From NCBI RefSeq assembly GCF_026015625.1, contig NZ_JAPDVG010000001.1, positions 2,559,001-2,623,000 on the forward strand: 64,000 bases of DNA, given 5' to 3'. Source of the stretch: Segatella copri. Lineage in GTDB: Bacteria; Bacteroidota; Bacteroidia; Bacteroidales; Bacteroidaceae. Positions within the stretch are counted from its first letter, which is position 1; each line of letters starts with the position of its first letter. Shown piece by piece: positions 1 through 9,877 of this stretch. The position numbers were made by a program, and so were the translations under genes. The notes under the pieces are model-generated. The model made no database searches, was not told the DNA's origin, and saw only the letters and a program-made list of their open reading frames with translations.

Positions 1-2584
1 CTCCGTCACCATTGCCATTTTCGTCAAATTTCTCAATCGTCTCAACCTTTACCCATCCAGGTTTCACGCCATACTTATCAAGTTCTTCCTGTGAAGCATC
101 AGTACCCCAGATACCAGCATACTTGTAATCGTATATAGCATGAATAGGTTTACCCACGAAAAGATTCTCTGAAATCAAGTCACCATTAGGTAAGCTCTCG
201 ATCTTTTCCTTGCTCCAAGTTCCTGTCAATGTGGTATTCCATTTAAAGTCCTTGGTAACGATATTACGGCTGTTGATGGTGAACTCCACACCCTTGTTGC
301 TAGTCTTGGCAATATTTTCCCAGCTAGCCAAAGGAGAGCCCCAACCTGTGCTGCCACTTGTTATAGGCATAGTACGCTTGAAGAGCAAACCACGTGTTTT
401 AGTGGTGAAGAAATCCAAACTGCCATCAAGACGTCCTTTGAGTACAGCCATATCTATACCGAAGTTCCAATTATAAGATTTTTCCCATCCCAAAGAAGGA
501 CTACCATAGGTACCGGTATATTGAGTGAACGGCACTATGTTGCCATTTATAGTGATGCCGGCAGAAGTGTATTTATAGGCATTTGTTTGTGTTGAATAAG
601 CACCTACGCCACCTGAATTACCTGTAATACCTGCACCCACTCTGAGTTTCAAGTTGTCAAGCCACTTTTCTGAGCTTTTCATGAAACTTTCATCTGACAC
701 GCGCCAAGCTAATGCTCCTGCAGGGAATGAATCCCATTTCTTGCCTGGAGAGAAGAATGACACACCGTCCCAGCGATTTGAGAAAGTGAAGAGGTACTTA
801 CCTTTATAGGAATAATTAAATCGCAAGGCGTATGACATTTTTTGGGTGGTTGTCAGTCCTGACTCTACACGTTGGCTATTAGCTGCCAACAAACGCCAAT
901 ACTTCCATATGTCCAAATCCTGGCCACTACCATCTGCATTGGTATATTCATTAGAATTCTTCTGCCAAGAAGTAACGCCTGTAACACCAATGTTATGGTC
1001 ATTAGCAATGCTGAAGTTGTATGAAAGAATATTCTCCCATGTATAACTATAACTGTCTGAGTTCTGTATCTGTGCGTGTGGCGAACCTGCATATGTAGGT
1101 CTGTTGGCATGACACAAATTGCCCCAATAAGTACCTTGGCGGCCATGACCTAACGAACCGTTAAGTTGAGTACGGTAAGACAAACCCTTGAAAGGAGTAA
1201 TCTCTGCATAACCAATTGCATTGATATAAGTATAACGGTTATTATTGTCATACTGATTCTTGATATAATCGCCCATAGGAGAGTATTGGTTATTGATATA
1301 CTCAGAGTTATACTCACCAAATTCATCAAAGACATCACCAAGAGGAAAAGCCCTCAATGCTCCTGTGAATGTCTTGTTGTCGCCGCGGTTACGGATGCTA
1401 TAGTTGAGATTGGTCGACACACCAGCCTTAAACCAGTCAAATACCTTTTGATCGATGTTCAAACGTACAGAATATTTGTTGAGTTTCTCATTAGACAGTA
1501 ATCCCTGGTCACGGTTATACACCAATGAAGCGTAAACATTTGTCTTGTCAGTTCCACCCTGGATGGAAAGTGAATATTTTTGAGTAGTAGCTTTATTATC
1601 CATAGCCTGATCTACCCAGTCTATCCATTTTCCTGCATTATAAGCATCTACATAATCCTGGTTACCACCGAAGAGGTCTGAAACGCTCGCTGGAGCTACG
1701 CCATTTTTATATTTATACGCCTCTGTATAATAATTAACCCATTCATCACCAGTCATGCCACTCTTGTACTCAGGAGAACCACTCCAACCATAGTAAGCGT
1801 CAAAATTAACCCTTGTCTTAGAACTCTTCGCTCCACGCTTGGTTGTTATAATGATGACACCATTGGCACCTGCTGAACCATAGATAGCGGTAGATGAAGC
1901 ATCCTTCAATACATCGATGCTCTCTATATCGTTAGGGCTTATGTCATCATAGCTTCCAGGCAGTCCGTCGATAATAAACAAAGGACTGTTATCGCCATAG
2001 ATAGAACGAGAACCGCGAAGCAAAATATTTACTCCGCCACCAACCTGACCACTGGATTTTGTAATATCAAGACCTGCGATTTTACCTTGCAAAGCCTCCA
2101 TTACGTTGGAAGTAGGAGCCGCTACAACATCTTCATTCTTTACGGATACTACAGAACCTGTCAAGTCACGTTTTTTCTGTGTACCGTAACCTACAACAAC
2201 CAACTCCTCAAGACCTATAGCATCAGGCTCCATCTTGATTCCCATATTTTGCTTGGCAGAAATAGTAAAAGTTTTATAACCTGTGTAACTGATTTCCAAG
2301 ACTGTACCAACAGGTACATTTACAGAAAACTTGCCATCCAGGTCAGTAATGGCACCGACACCACTACCTTTCTTTTTGATGGTTACACCAATCATCGGCT
2401 CGCCAAGCTCATCAACAATAGTACCATTGATGGAGTTTGACTGCTGCACTACAGAAAGAGGTGTTTGAATTCCTCCTTGAATTTTACTTGCCATCATAGT
2501 TGTTGGAGTCAACAGGATAGTCGAAACCAACATTACCTTAGAGGTAATTCCTGAGATAGCGTCAGGATTTTTCAATTTCTTCAT
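1..2584 (-). CDS. SusC-like TonB-dependent outer-membrane transporter (3' end outside window)
   Basis: Outer-membrane importer that moves oligosaccharides into the periplasm using TonB energy, normally with a SusD lipoprotein. I translated 861 codons from an ATG at 2584; the frame is still open at base 1, so the C-terminal barrel and any SusD gene lie beyond the left edge. Visible in order: a signal-like N-terminus, a carboxypeptidase-regulatory-like domain (starting INGTIVDELGEPMIGVTI), a TonB-box-like segment (LEELVVVGYGTQKKRDLTGS), a plug domain (VMEALQGKIAGL, then FIIDGLPG) and the start of the beta-barrel. It has its own promoter-like element about 105 bp upstream, shared with the glycosidase operons next to it, so RG-II fragments are the likely cargo. 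The family call is firm; the substrate is inferred from the neighbours. Confidence 0.93.
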   Translation of the reverse strand, partial: MKKLKNPDAISGITSKVMLVSTILLTPTTMMASKIQGGIQTPLSVVQQSNSINGTIVDELGEPMIGVTIKKKGSGVGAITDLDGKFSVNVPVGTVLEISYTGYKTFTISAKQNMGIKMEPDAIGLEELVVVGYGTQKKRDLTGSVVSVKNEDVVAAPTSNVMEALQGKIAGLDITKSSGQVGGGVNILLRGSRSIYGDNSPLFIIDGLPGSYDDISPNDIESIDVLKDASSTAIYGSAGANGVIIITTKRGAKSSKTRVNFDAYYGWSGSPEYKSGMTGDEWVNYYTEAYKYKNGVAPASVSDLFGGNQDYVDAYNAGKWIDWVDQAMDNKATTQKYSLSIQGGTDKTNVYASLVYNRDQGLLSNEKLNKYSVRLNIDQKVFDWFKAGVSTNLNYSIRNRGDNKTFTGALRAFPLGDVFDEFGEYNSEYINNQYSPMGDYIKNQYDNNNRYTYINAIGYAEITPFKGLSYRTQLNGSLGHGRQGTYWGNLCHANRPTYAGSPHAQIQNSDSYSYTWENILSYNFSIANDHNIGVTGVTSWQKNSNEYTNADGSGQDLDIWKYWRLLAANSQRVESGLTTTQKMSYALRFNYSYKGKYLFTFSNRWDGVSFFSPGKKWDSFPAGALAWRVSDESFMKSSEKWLDNLKLRVGAGITGNSGGVGAYSTQTNAYKYTSAGITINGNIVPFTQYTGTYGSPSLGWEKSYNWNFGIDMAVLKGRLDGSLDFFTTKTRGLLFKRTMPITSGSTGWGSPLASWENIAKTSNKGVEFTINSRNIVTKDFKWNTTLTGTWSKEKIESLPNGDLISENLFVGKPIHAIYDYKYAGIWGTDASQEELDKYGVKPGWVKVETIEKFDENGNGDG

Positions 2585-2689
2585 AATTGAGTCTTTTAGG
2601 TTTGTTTTTATATTTTAATCTAACTTCATAAATAGTCTGTTCCCAATCATCTGTGCCGTGATGTTAGTATACTACAAACAAATAAGATT

Positions 2690-2722
2690 ATCATAAAGAC
2701 GAAAAGAATCCAAATATTGTAA
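2690..2722 (-). promoter_or_regulatory. ECF-like promoter element upstream of the SusC gene
   Basis: On the minus strand TTACAAT (2716-2722) is followed after 14 bp by CGTCTTTAT. The same two boxes, 13 bp apart, precede GH138, GH95 and GH143/142. It does not match TTTG/TAnnTTTG. The CGTC box resembles the -10 of ECF-sigma promoters; that assignment is an inference. The predicted 5' leader is about 100 nt. Confidence 0.55.
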
Positions 2723-2943
2723 TCACCTTCATTGAGATTTCTATACGTTATATACACATGTTTCTTGCTCTATTGCCCAGTGTTTCAAGATGATCGCATA
2801 GCGTGCTAAAGTTGTTTGATCAACTAATGAACACTAACTATTCGCCAGAGTTAATTAACGCCAAGGGCAGAATATAACTGCCCAAGGTTATCGTTTGATT
2901 TAAATAGAACCCACTTTTTCGAGTGGACTCACCTAATAAAAAA

Positions 2944-2986
2944 AAGGATAGAGCATAACACATGATTTGTGCTATACTCTATCCTT
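2944..2986 (-). terminator. Rho-independent terminator after GH138
   Basis: Arms AAGGATAGAGcATAaCACA and its complement (two mismatches) are followed on the minus strand by a run of T. It lies just downstream of the GH138 stop and separates that gene from the SusC unit. The rest of the gap (2585-3004) holds the SusC promoter and leader, plus two short hairpins near 2865-2883 and 2911-2926 of unknown meaning. Confidence 0.8.
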
Positions 2987-3004
2987 CCAATTATATCATT
3001 CTAT

Positions 3005-5719
3005 TTAGTAGAACAGCCAATCAATCGCCTTATCGGCACCTGAGAGGCCGGCATCGCGAGCGGTAATCTTATCGCCCGTAGCACCGAGCACTAGCAGGAA
3101 GCCTTTTGGCAGGAGCAGGGTGTGCTTGCCGGCAGCAAACTCGTACTTGTGGATGTTCACCTGTGGCATGCCGTCGATGCGGATGGCGCTGGTGAGCTGT
3201 GGCTCTGCCTGACCGTAATCGTTGGCTGTGGCATCGGTCTCCAACTTCGGAGCCTTGGCATATTTCATCTGGTCATCACGGAAATAACCTATCAAGAGCT
3301 GCACAGGCTTCTTGGTGGTAAAGATGAGCGAGGTAGATGCGCCACGCTGCTTGCTGCTGTTCATCACGTAAGCATTCATACCTGCCAACTCAGGAGCAAA
3401 ATCGGTTACTACACTATCCAAATCGTTGAAGAGCTTGGCACCCTTGGCTATTTTCACAGTCTTGAAATTAGCCTCGCCATTGATATTCTCCATCTGGAAA
3501 GCACCCGTCTGTTGGGTTGCATCCTTCAAAGGCTTGATATCCTCTGCCTTCATCTTGTAGGTACCCGCAGCCTGAGCCTTGAGCATGGCGATATTCTTCT
3601 TCAGATTCGCCAACTCCTGCTCATATTTTGGTAAGAGTTCGCTCCAATGCTTCATGTTGCCGCCATCACCTCCGATAGGGATGCGGCGCTGGGCGGTCTG
3701 CATCGAATTGGCATAGAGATAGGTATCCTTGGTGAGATCCACCAGCTGACGGTAATATTCCAGACTCTTTTCGAGTAGCGGAACGGCAGCATCCAATTCC
3801 TTGATATCCTTACTCCACTTATAGTTGAGCACGTGCTGAGCTGCCTTCACCTTCCAGCCGAAAGTGTAGGCAAAAGCACGGTAGCAATGCATATCGTTCT
3901 GAAGACGGCGGAACTCATCCTGATTGCCGGTTACACGACTCGCTACGGCATCGATGGCAGCCACAGCCTTGTCGCCGTGAGCCTCGGTCTGAGCTACGAT
4001 ATCGAGTGGCAACTCACCCACATGAGGCTGATGCTTCCACTCCTTATCTACATATTCGATGAGTTTCTCGCCCTCAGGACCGCAACTCTCATAGAAACCA
4101 GGATAGATGGTGTACTTATATGGATTCACTAGCTGACTCATGAACATACCCAGGAGCAGCGTCTGGCGGTTGCCCTCGGTAATACCGAAACGGCGGAGGA
4201 GCTTAGGCGCAATCTCACCGCTCTCATCGTATGCCTTGCGAATGCTGTCGGCAACAGCGGCATCAGTAGCATAGTAATCGGCAAGCACCTTATCCCAGTA
4301 ATTACCCTCGGCAGCTACATCGCGACGGCAGTTCCAGGCATATCTTCCCCATGTCTTGTACCACATCCAGTCGCGGTCTAACTGCTTCTCGCGCTTTCCG
4401 CCAGGCAATTTATCTGCCGTATAAGGCCAATCCCAGTAACTGGCCTGCGGATAGAGATGCAGGGCATTGGCATGATGAACATCGTGCATCGCCGTTACCG
4501 CCTTCTGAACGAACGAAGGAGATGACCAGCGGAATGGTTCGAGATTGGCAAGGATATGCACGTTGCTTATATGGGTAGAACCCAGGGCTGCCAAATCAGT
4601 ATGAATCTTGGTCCAAGGACCACGAGGCTGATAGGTGGTAAGCGACTCTCCATTATACTTATGCATCGTATAGAGGTTCTTGTAGAGCGGCAGCGCTGCC
4701 TCCATCACCATCTTGCAGTCGGTATCGTGGGCACGGAGCAGGACTGGCGGTTCGTCGGTTCTTCCCAAAGCCTTCAGTCCGTCCTTGACACCCGGGATGA
4801 TGGTCTTGGTCATCCATTCCACATCATCCTCGTAGGTATTCATCGCCTCACCGAGACAGACGAGCAAGCCTACATTGGGATATTTCTCGATGAAGGCAGC
4901 TACCGACTTGCGGGTATAATCGCTGATGAGCGGAGTGATAGGACGGTGACGGTCCTGTGTCTTCAAACCATAATGATCAGCAAAAGGCTTGGAGAGGATG
5001 ATGTTGTAGAACATCTGAATGACGAAGATGCCACGGCGGTCAGCCTCCCTGGTCAGGAACGAGAACATCTCTTCGTTCTTCTTGAAGGTAGCCTCATCCA
5101 CCTCAAGGGCGAAAGGATAATCCTTCAGTTTGACGAGCGAAGCAAAAGGGTGACCATTCCAGAGATAGAGCGAATTCATCTTGTTGTCTACGAGCATATC
5201 GAGATACAGAATCCACTGTTCCTTGTCATAAAACCAAGGGAAATTCTCAGGGGTATAAGGGTATTCGTAAACCTGATGGCCCGGTAGATAAACGGTTTTC
5301 TGCAAACCTACACAAGCACCACGGAGCACCATTTCAGGCGCATCCTCCTGCATCAGCGGCACATTGAGAGAACCATGCTGAGCCACGTATTCAGCAATTT
5401 CGTTACAGCCGTAGATGACACCCGAGCCATCATTTCCCTGCAACTGGATTTTCTTTCCCTTGCGGGTCCATGAGAAACCTTCCTTCTTCAGTCCGGCAGT
5501 ATCCTTGGCTTGCGAGAGCGAAATGCGATATTCGCCCTTCTTGCCGTTCACCACAGTAGGGAAGCCCAAACGGTTGAGCTTCTTCTGCAAGTATTCAGCA
5601 GCATACTGTTCCCGATTAGAAGCCGTCTTTTCGGTCAGGATATTCACTTTCTGGGCAAAGGATACAGATGGAATCAGCACGAGGGCTGCCATCACAAAAA
5701 TCTTTTGTACTTTTATCAT
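3005..5719 (-). CDS. GH138 exo-alpha-D-galacturonidase (RG-II chain A)
   Basis: Secreted or periplasmic glycoside hydrolase of 904 aa with signal peptide (residues 1-22, ending SFAQ). An N-terminal small domain (about 24-115) resembles those in front of GH20/GH115-type barrels, then a TIM-barrel (about 130-420) and C-terminal accessory domains. I recall the catalytic pair of the characterised GH138 enzyme (BPA0997/BT0997 type) as two glutamates 67 residues apart (294 and 361). Here Glu291 (CLGEAMN) and Glu358 (KYNGES) are also 67 apart, which supports the family. GH138 removes alpha-1,2-linked GalA from the chain A rhamnose of RG-II. It is a single-gene unit with its own promoter and terminator. 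GH115 alpha-glucuronidase is the main alternative, judged less likely. Confidence 0.85.
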   Translation of the reverse strand: MIKVQKIFVMAALVLIPSVSFAQKVNILTEKTASNREQYAAEYLQKKLNRLGFPTVVNGKKGEYRISLSQAKDTAGLKKEGFSWTRKGKKIQLQGNDGSGVIYGCNEIAEYVAQHGSLNVPLMQEDAPEMVLRGACVGLQKTVYLPGHQVYEYPYTPENFPWFYDKEQWILYLDMLVDNKMNSLYLWNGHPFASLVKLKDYPFALEVDEATFKKNEEMFSFLTREADRRGIFVIQMFYNIILSKPFADHYGLKTQDRHRPITPLISDYTRKSVAAFIEKYPNVGLLVCLGEAMNTYEDDVEWMTKTIIPGVKDGLKALGRTDEPPVLLRAHDTDCKMVMEAALPLYKNLYTMHKYNGESLTTYQPRGPWTKIHTDLAALGSTHISNVHILANLEPFRWSSPSFVQKAVTAMHDVHHANALHLYPQASYWDWPYTADKLPGGKREKQLDRDWMWYKTWGRYAWNCRRDVAAEGNYWDKVLADYYATDAAVADSIRKAYDESGEIAPKLLRRFGITEGNRQTLLLGMFMSQLVNPYKYTIYPGFYESCGPEGEKLIEYVDKEWKHQPHVGELPLDIVAQTEAHGDKAVAAIDAVASRVTGNQDEFRRLQNDMHCYRAFAYTFGWKVKAAQHVLNYKWSKDIKELDAAVPLLEKSLEYYRQLVDLTKDTYLYANSMQTAQRRIPIGGDGGNMKHWSELLPKYEQELANLKKNIAMLKAQAAGTYKMKAEDIKPLKDATQQTGAFQMENINGEANFKTVKIAKGAKLFNDLDSVVTDFAPELAGMNAYVMNSSKQRGASTSLIFTTKKPVQLLIGYFRDDQMKYAKAPKLETDATANDYGQAEPQLTSAIRIDGMPQVNIHKYEFAAGKHTLLLPKGFLLVLGATGDKITARDAGLSGADKAIDWLFY

Positions 5720-5740
5720 TGTCTTAGTCTTTGTTTTATA

Positions 5741-5770
5741 GATAAAGACGCAGTTTCCTTCTTTTTGTAA
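5741..5770 (-). promoter_or_regulatory. ECF-like promoter element upstream of GH138
   Basis: Minus strand: TTACAAA (5764-5770), 13 bp, CGTCTTTAT (5742-5750). The spacing and both boxes match those ahead of GH143/142. The start codon lies about 22 bp downstream, so the leader is short. Confidence 0.6.
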
Positions 5771-5808
5771 TCAATGAAGGAACTTTCGCTTGGGGAATTT
5801 AAAACAAT

Positions 5809-5837
5809 AAAAGGATAGATATCATATCTATCCTTTT
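5809..5837 (-). terminator. Perfect hairpin terminator after the GH78/propeller gene
   Basis: A 13-bp perfect stem, AAAAGGATAGATA and its complement, with a 3-nt loop, sits 15 bp beyond the stop at 5852. The stem itself supplies the T run. It ends the GH95-GH140-GH78 operon. Its GGATAGA arm sequence is shared with the terminator at 2944-2986. Confidence 0.8.
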
Positions 5838-5851
5838 AATTTACTATTTTC

Positions 5852-8800
5852 TTATTTTATCTTTTTCAAATCCACTTCCTTATACGCCACTCTCTGGCGA
5901 CGCCAGGTGTAGATGCAATGCAACTTGCCATCCTTTCCCTCGATGATGCCTGGATAGGAATACTGGTTGATAGGACTGTCCTCCAGGGTGAGGAGATGGC
6001 GCCAATGGGTGCCGTCATCGCTGATGGCAAGACTCAATGGCGTGCGAGATCCCTTCTTGGTTCCCGGCAACGTCTCGAAATTGTTGTAGATGAGCACGTG
6101 TCTGCCATCCTTCAGGGTAACAGCATCCGTACCGCTCTGGTTGTTCTCGATATCGAGCAGGGTAACCGGAGTCCAGGTATCACCACCGTCGCTACTAAAA
6201 CTGGTGGCAAGTTTGGCATTATGAGTACGCATCAGAACCTGCAATCTGCCATCCTTCAACTTCAGGATAGATGGCTGGATGCTGTAGATTAATCTCGCCT
6301 TTTCTCCCTCCTTGTAGATAGGATGCTCCATATCTACCGTAGCCGAATCTACATCATCGGTACGAGGCTTCAGTTCGGCATCTACCGGACCCACATACTT
6401 CCACTTATTGGTCTTCAAATCGAGGATCTCCACATGGAATCGCCAACCATTCTTCTCGGTACTGGAACCGCAGATGAGTCTGCCGTTCACCATTTCCGGC
6501 TTGTTCTTGATAGGACCGAGGAAACCGTCTGGCAATGCCTCCGGATCACTCCAAGTCTTACCGCCATCCTTCGACTTCACAAGACAGCCCGTCCAGTCGC
6601 CAACGGTAGATCCCACCTTATAGAACAGCCATATTTCGCCATCCGGCATGGTATAGAGCACAGGGTTCCAGCAAGACTTGCGCTTCAGATTGGCAGGCAA
6701 CTTGATATTGGCTGACTTAGAGCGGAAATCATATTTGTAGCCGGCAGGCACACCGAAACGGCGCAATCCGTCCTTGATAGGTCCCTTATCAGCCGGAGTC
6801 GTCTTCTCATCGATGCCCGAAAGACCCGCCTTCTTAGCCTCAGGAGTACCCAGGCGATAAACACCATCGGCAGCCAGGATAGGCTTCTCCCAAGCCTTGG
6901 CACCCTTCGGTTTCCGACTTACCCAGATGCAGACATCCGGATTGCGCTCGAAGGTACCGCCGAAGTAAGCAGCCACCAGGTCACCATTCTTCAACTGGGT
7001 GATGGTAGAGGCATGAGCCGATGGGAATCCGCTGTAATCATAGAGGAATTCATCCTTCAGGATGGCAGCATCGCGGGTAGGGATTTCTACCGAATAATGA
7101 TAATCGCCACTACCCACCGTTTCAACCTTGCCATCAGGCAGATAGACATCGGCTGTGGTGTTGCAAGGCACGGTGATATCCCAATCCACATGCTGCAAAG
7201 TCTTCTTCCACTGGCTCTTCACTACTCCGTATGGAGTCTCGTAATCTGCTTTTACCGATTCGCAGTTCTGAATACTGAAGGCTGGCTTCAACACGATGTG
7301 CTTGTAAGCCACGCTGGCATCAGCCTCAGCCACCTGCTGCACGTTGACACCCTTCTGCTGGATACCTCCCAGATACTGATAGCACCAGGTAAGCAAGTCA
7401 CCCAGAAGCATCACATGATTGCCCGAATTCATCTTCGGATCAGCCTTGTCGCCATTCCAGAGTTCCCAGATGGTAGTAGCTCCGTTCTCAGCCATATAAC
7501 CCCAAGACGGATAGGTGCGCTGGGTAGCCAGGAGATAAGCCACATCAGGGAAACCGTTGTCGCTCAAACCGCGAAGGAGCCAGGAGATGCCGATGACACC
7601 GCAGTTGACATGTTCCTTGGCATCGATGCAGATGCCCTTCACTACCTGCTTGATGAGTTCGCTGCGCAACTCCAGAGGAGCGATGTCGAAGGAGAGCGCC
7701 AGGAGATTGGCGGTAGAGGTATTGTTGCCATAATAGATGCTGTCTGGATAAAGCACATGACCCGGACGTCGGGAAGTTCCTGCCTTGTTGGTGAGGAACT
7801 GCCTGTTGAAGGCTTCTATCATCCCGCTTCTGCGGTCAGCCCAAACCTTAGCTTCTTCCTTCAAGCCCTGCAGGTTTGCAAACTGCTCTGCCAGCTGCAA
7901 ACAGCGGATTGTATAGGCGGTGGCTATCAGCTTGCCATCGGTCTTTCGCTTCGGATCCTGACTGTGAATCAGTTCCAGTTTCTCCGGTGGCACGCACCAG
8001 TCGCCGTATTTATCCTTGGTGATGATGCCGTTCTCATCCGTATATTCAGCCAGGATATGGTTGATCCATTTTCTGATGGATGGATAAGAATCGATGATAG
8101 GCTGCCTGTTGCCAAACTGATGGTAGAGCATATCACAGGTGAAAGGCAGAGCTGCCGGCCAGGTAACATCATCGGTATAGTAATTCCAGAAAGCAGGAGC
8201 CACATCCGGAATATTGCCATCCGAACGCTGGGCATCGCAGATATCGTGCATCCACTTGCTGTAGAGTCGCTCATTGTCGAAAACGAAACTTTCACCCAAC
8301 GAACCCACCGTACGGTCGCCCAACCAAGGCTGGCGCTCGTTGCGCTGCGGACAGTCTACCGGCATACCCTTGTAATTGCCGTAGATGCCCCACCATGCAT
8401 TCTTCAATACCTTATTTAATATCGTATCAGAAGTCTCGATATGCCCGATGGTAGCCATCTCATCGCTCACGGTATAAGCGGTGAAATTCTCCTTGCGGGC
8501 ATTCTTCATACCGGTGATGGCAGCATAGCGGAAACCATGATAGGAGAAGACCGGGCGCCAAGGCTTGCCGTTCTCCTTACCATTGCAGACATAGATATCC
8601 TCAGAGAGGGCATTGCGGAAGTTGTCGAGATACAGACTGCCGTCAGCCTGCAGTTTCTCGGCATATTTCACACGGATGGTATCACCCTGCCTGCCACGGA
8701 CCTGGAAACCGATCCAGCCCGCCATGTTCTGTCCGAAATCTACGATGAGTGTATCGTGGCGATGCTTCAGACTTACCGGATGACCGAATTCCTTCTCAAC

Positions 8801-9838
8801 CATTCCCGTCATCGGCTGCGCCATCAGCGTACCGTCAGGAATGGCACAGCGCTCGGCTTTCTGCCACTGGCTATCGTCGAAACCAGCCTGGGTCCAGCCT
8901 TTCAGCGCCTGTTCCCTGCGGGCATCATACTCCTCGCCATCATACTCGTTGTTGCTGCGGATAGGACCATCGAAGCTCAACTTCCATGTATTGTTGGTAG
9001 CCCAGGTTTCAGTCTTTCCGTTCTCATACTCCACCTTCACGTTGATGCGGCATTTCGGATAACCGAAAAAAGGCGTCTTGTATGCCTTCTCCTGTCGCAT
9101 CGGAAACATTCTTCCGTTGCCCAGTTTGATGGCGATGGCATTCTTCTCAGTCAGGAGCGAAGTGACATCGAACGTATTGTAGTAAATAGTCTTGCGGTAA
9201 TCGGTTGGTGCAGGCTGCAATGCCTGGCTGCCGCCCATACGCTGTCCGTTGACGTAGAACTCATAGACACCGAGTCCGGCAACATAAGCCACCGCCCGCT
9301 TCACCTTACCTTTTGCCGCAAAGTCCTTGCGGATATAGCGTGCTGCCAGTCGGGTATGCATGCCTTTCTGTTCTCCAGGCTGCAGGTCTTCCAAGCCAAT
9401 CCAGGTACCGCTCCATTTGGTTTCACCGAGCAGTCCGATGGTGAAGAGCTGCGGTTCGGTCCATTCCGATTTTCCTTTATTGGTAGTGATACGCACCTTC
9501 CAGTAAGCTTGAGCGCCACTCAGCAGCGCCTTGCCCTGATAAGGAATCCACAGCTGTTCATCGCTGTTGCGTTCACCGCTATCCCATAAATCCGCCTCGT
9601 TTCTATCCAGTTTTTCTCTGGAAGAAGCTACAAGAATCTGATAACTCGTCTGCACCACACCCTTCCTGTCAGAAGTAATCTGCCAGGAGAAGCGAGGGGT
9701 TGAAGTTCCGATTCCCAAAGGATTCACCCGGTTCTCCGTCCGCATCTTCACCACGTCAACATGACTGGCAGCGGAAAGCGGAAGTGCTGCCGACAGCGAT
9801 GCCGTCAGCAACACACTCATCAATATATTATTCTTCAT
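5852..9838 (-). CDS. GH78 alpha-L-rhamnosidase fused to a sialidase-like (BNR) beta-propeller
   Basis: Bifunctional-looking secreted enzyme of 1328 aa. Residues 1-24 are a signal peptide. About 25-920 is a complete GH78 rhamnosidase: N-terminal beta-sandwiches, then an (alpha/alpha)6 barrel with DCPQRNERQPWLGD (acid region) and TTIWELWNG (second Glu). From about 920 to the end there is a BNR_2-type propeller starting near FPSAHASTITQL, with Asp-box motifs (SKDGGKTW, SSDGGDTW) and a closing YSYPGIIEGKDGKLHCIYTW. RG-II chain C is Rha-alpha-1,5-Kdo, so a rhamnosidase joined to a nonulosonate-type propeller could clear the whole chain; this is an inference. It is the last gene of the GH95-GH140 operon (40-bp gap). 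The rhamnosidase call is firm; the propeller's substrate is not known. Confidence 0.88.
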   Translation of the reverse strand: MKNNILMSVLLTASLSAALPLSAASHVDVVKMRTENRVNPLGIGTSTPRFSWQITSDRKGVVQTSYQILVASSREKLDRNEADLWDSGERNSDEQLWIPYQGKALLSGAQAYWKVRITTNKGKSEWTEPQLFTIGLLGETKWSGTWIGLEDLQPGEQKGMHTRLAARYIRKDFAAKGKVKRAVAYVAGLGVYEFYVNGQRMGGSQALQPAPTDYRKTIYYNTFDVTSLLTEKNAIAIKLGNGRMFPMRQEKAYKTPFFGYPKCRINVKVEYENGKTETWATNNTWKLSFDGPIRSNNEYDGEEYDARREQALKGWTQAGFDDSQWQKAERCAIPDGTLMAQPMTGMVEKEFGHPVSLKHRHDTLIVDFGQNMAGWIGFQVRGRQGDTIRVKYAEKLQADGSLYLDNFRNALSEDIYVCNGKENGKPWRPVFSYHGFRYAAITGMKNARKENFTAYTVSDEMATIGHIETSDTILNKVLKNAWWGIYGNYKGMPVDCPQRNERQPWLGDRTVGSLGESFVFDNERLYSKWMHDICDAQRSDGNIPDVAPAFWNYYTDDVTWPAALPFTCDMLYHQFGNRQPIIDSYPSIRKWINHILAEYTDENGIITKDKYGDWCVPPEKLELIHSQDPKRKTDGKLIATAYTIRCLQLAEQFANLQGLKEEAKVWADRRSGMIEAFNRQFLTNKAGTSRRPGHVLYPDSIYYGNNTSTANLLALSFDIAPLELRSELIKQVVKGICIDAKEHVNCGVIGISWLLRGLSDNGFPDVAYLLATQRTYPSWGYMAENGATTIWELWNGDKADPKMNSGNHVMLLGDLLTWCYQYLGGIQQKGVNVQQVAEADASVAYKHIVLKPAFSIQNCESVKADYETPYGVVKSQWKKTLQHVDWDITVPCNTTADVYLPDGKVETVGSGDYHYSVEIPTRDAAILKDEFLYDYSGFPSAHASTITQLKNGDLVAAYFGGTFERNPDVCIWVSRKPKGAKAWEKPILAADGVYRLGTPEAKKAGLSGIDEKTTPADKGPIKDGLRRFGVPAGYKYDFRSKSANIKLPANLKRKSCWNPVLYTMPDGEIWLFYKVGSTVGDWTGCLVKSKDGGKTWSDPEALPDGFLGPIKNKPEMVNGRLICGSSTEKNGWRFHVEILDLKTNKWKYVGPVDAELKPRTDDVDSATVDMEHPIYKEGEKARLIYSIQPSILKLKDGRLQVLMRTHNAKLATSFSSDGGDTWTPVTLLDIENNQSGTDAVTLKDGRHVLIYNNFETLPGTKKGSRTPLSLAISDDGTHWRHLLTLEDSPINQYSYPGIIEGKDGKLHCIYTWRRQRVAYKEVDLKKIK

Positions 9839-9877
9839 TTGAATTCTTCACTCTTCGTTCTTCACTCTTCACTTTAT

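Noticed and set aside
3005..5719. GH115 alpha-glucuronidase
   Set aside because: The N-terminal layout is similar, but the Glu pair spacing (67) and RG-II neighbours favour GH138.
7013..9589. Long plus-strand ORFs (468 aa at 7013-8419 and 382 aa at 8441-9589) opposite the GH78/propeller gene
   Set aside because: They mirror the codons of a strongly supported enzyme. Their products have no domains, signal peptides or start signals, and long antisense frames occur opposite nearly all large genes here.
5852..9838. Two separate genes (rhamnosidase and propeller) with a missed stop
   Set aside because: The frame is continuous with no internal start or ribosome site at the junction near residue 920, and both modules are complete, so a fusion is the simpler reading.
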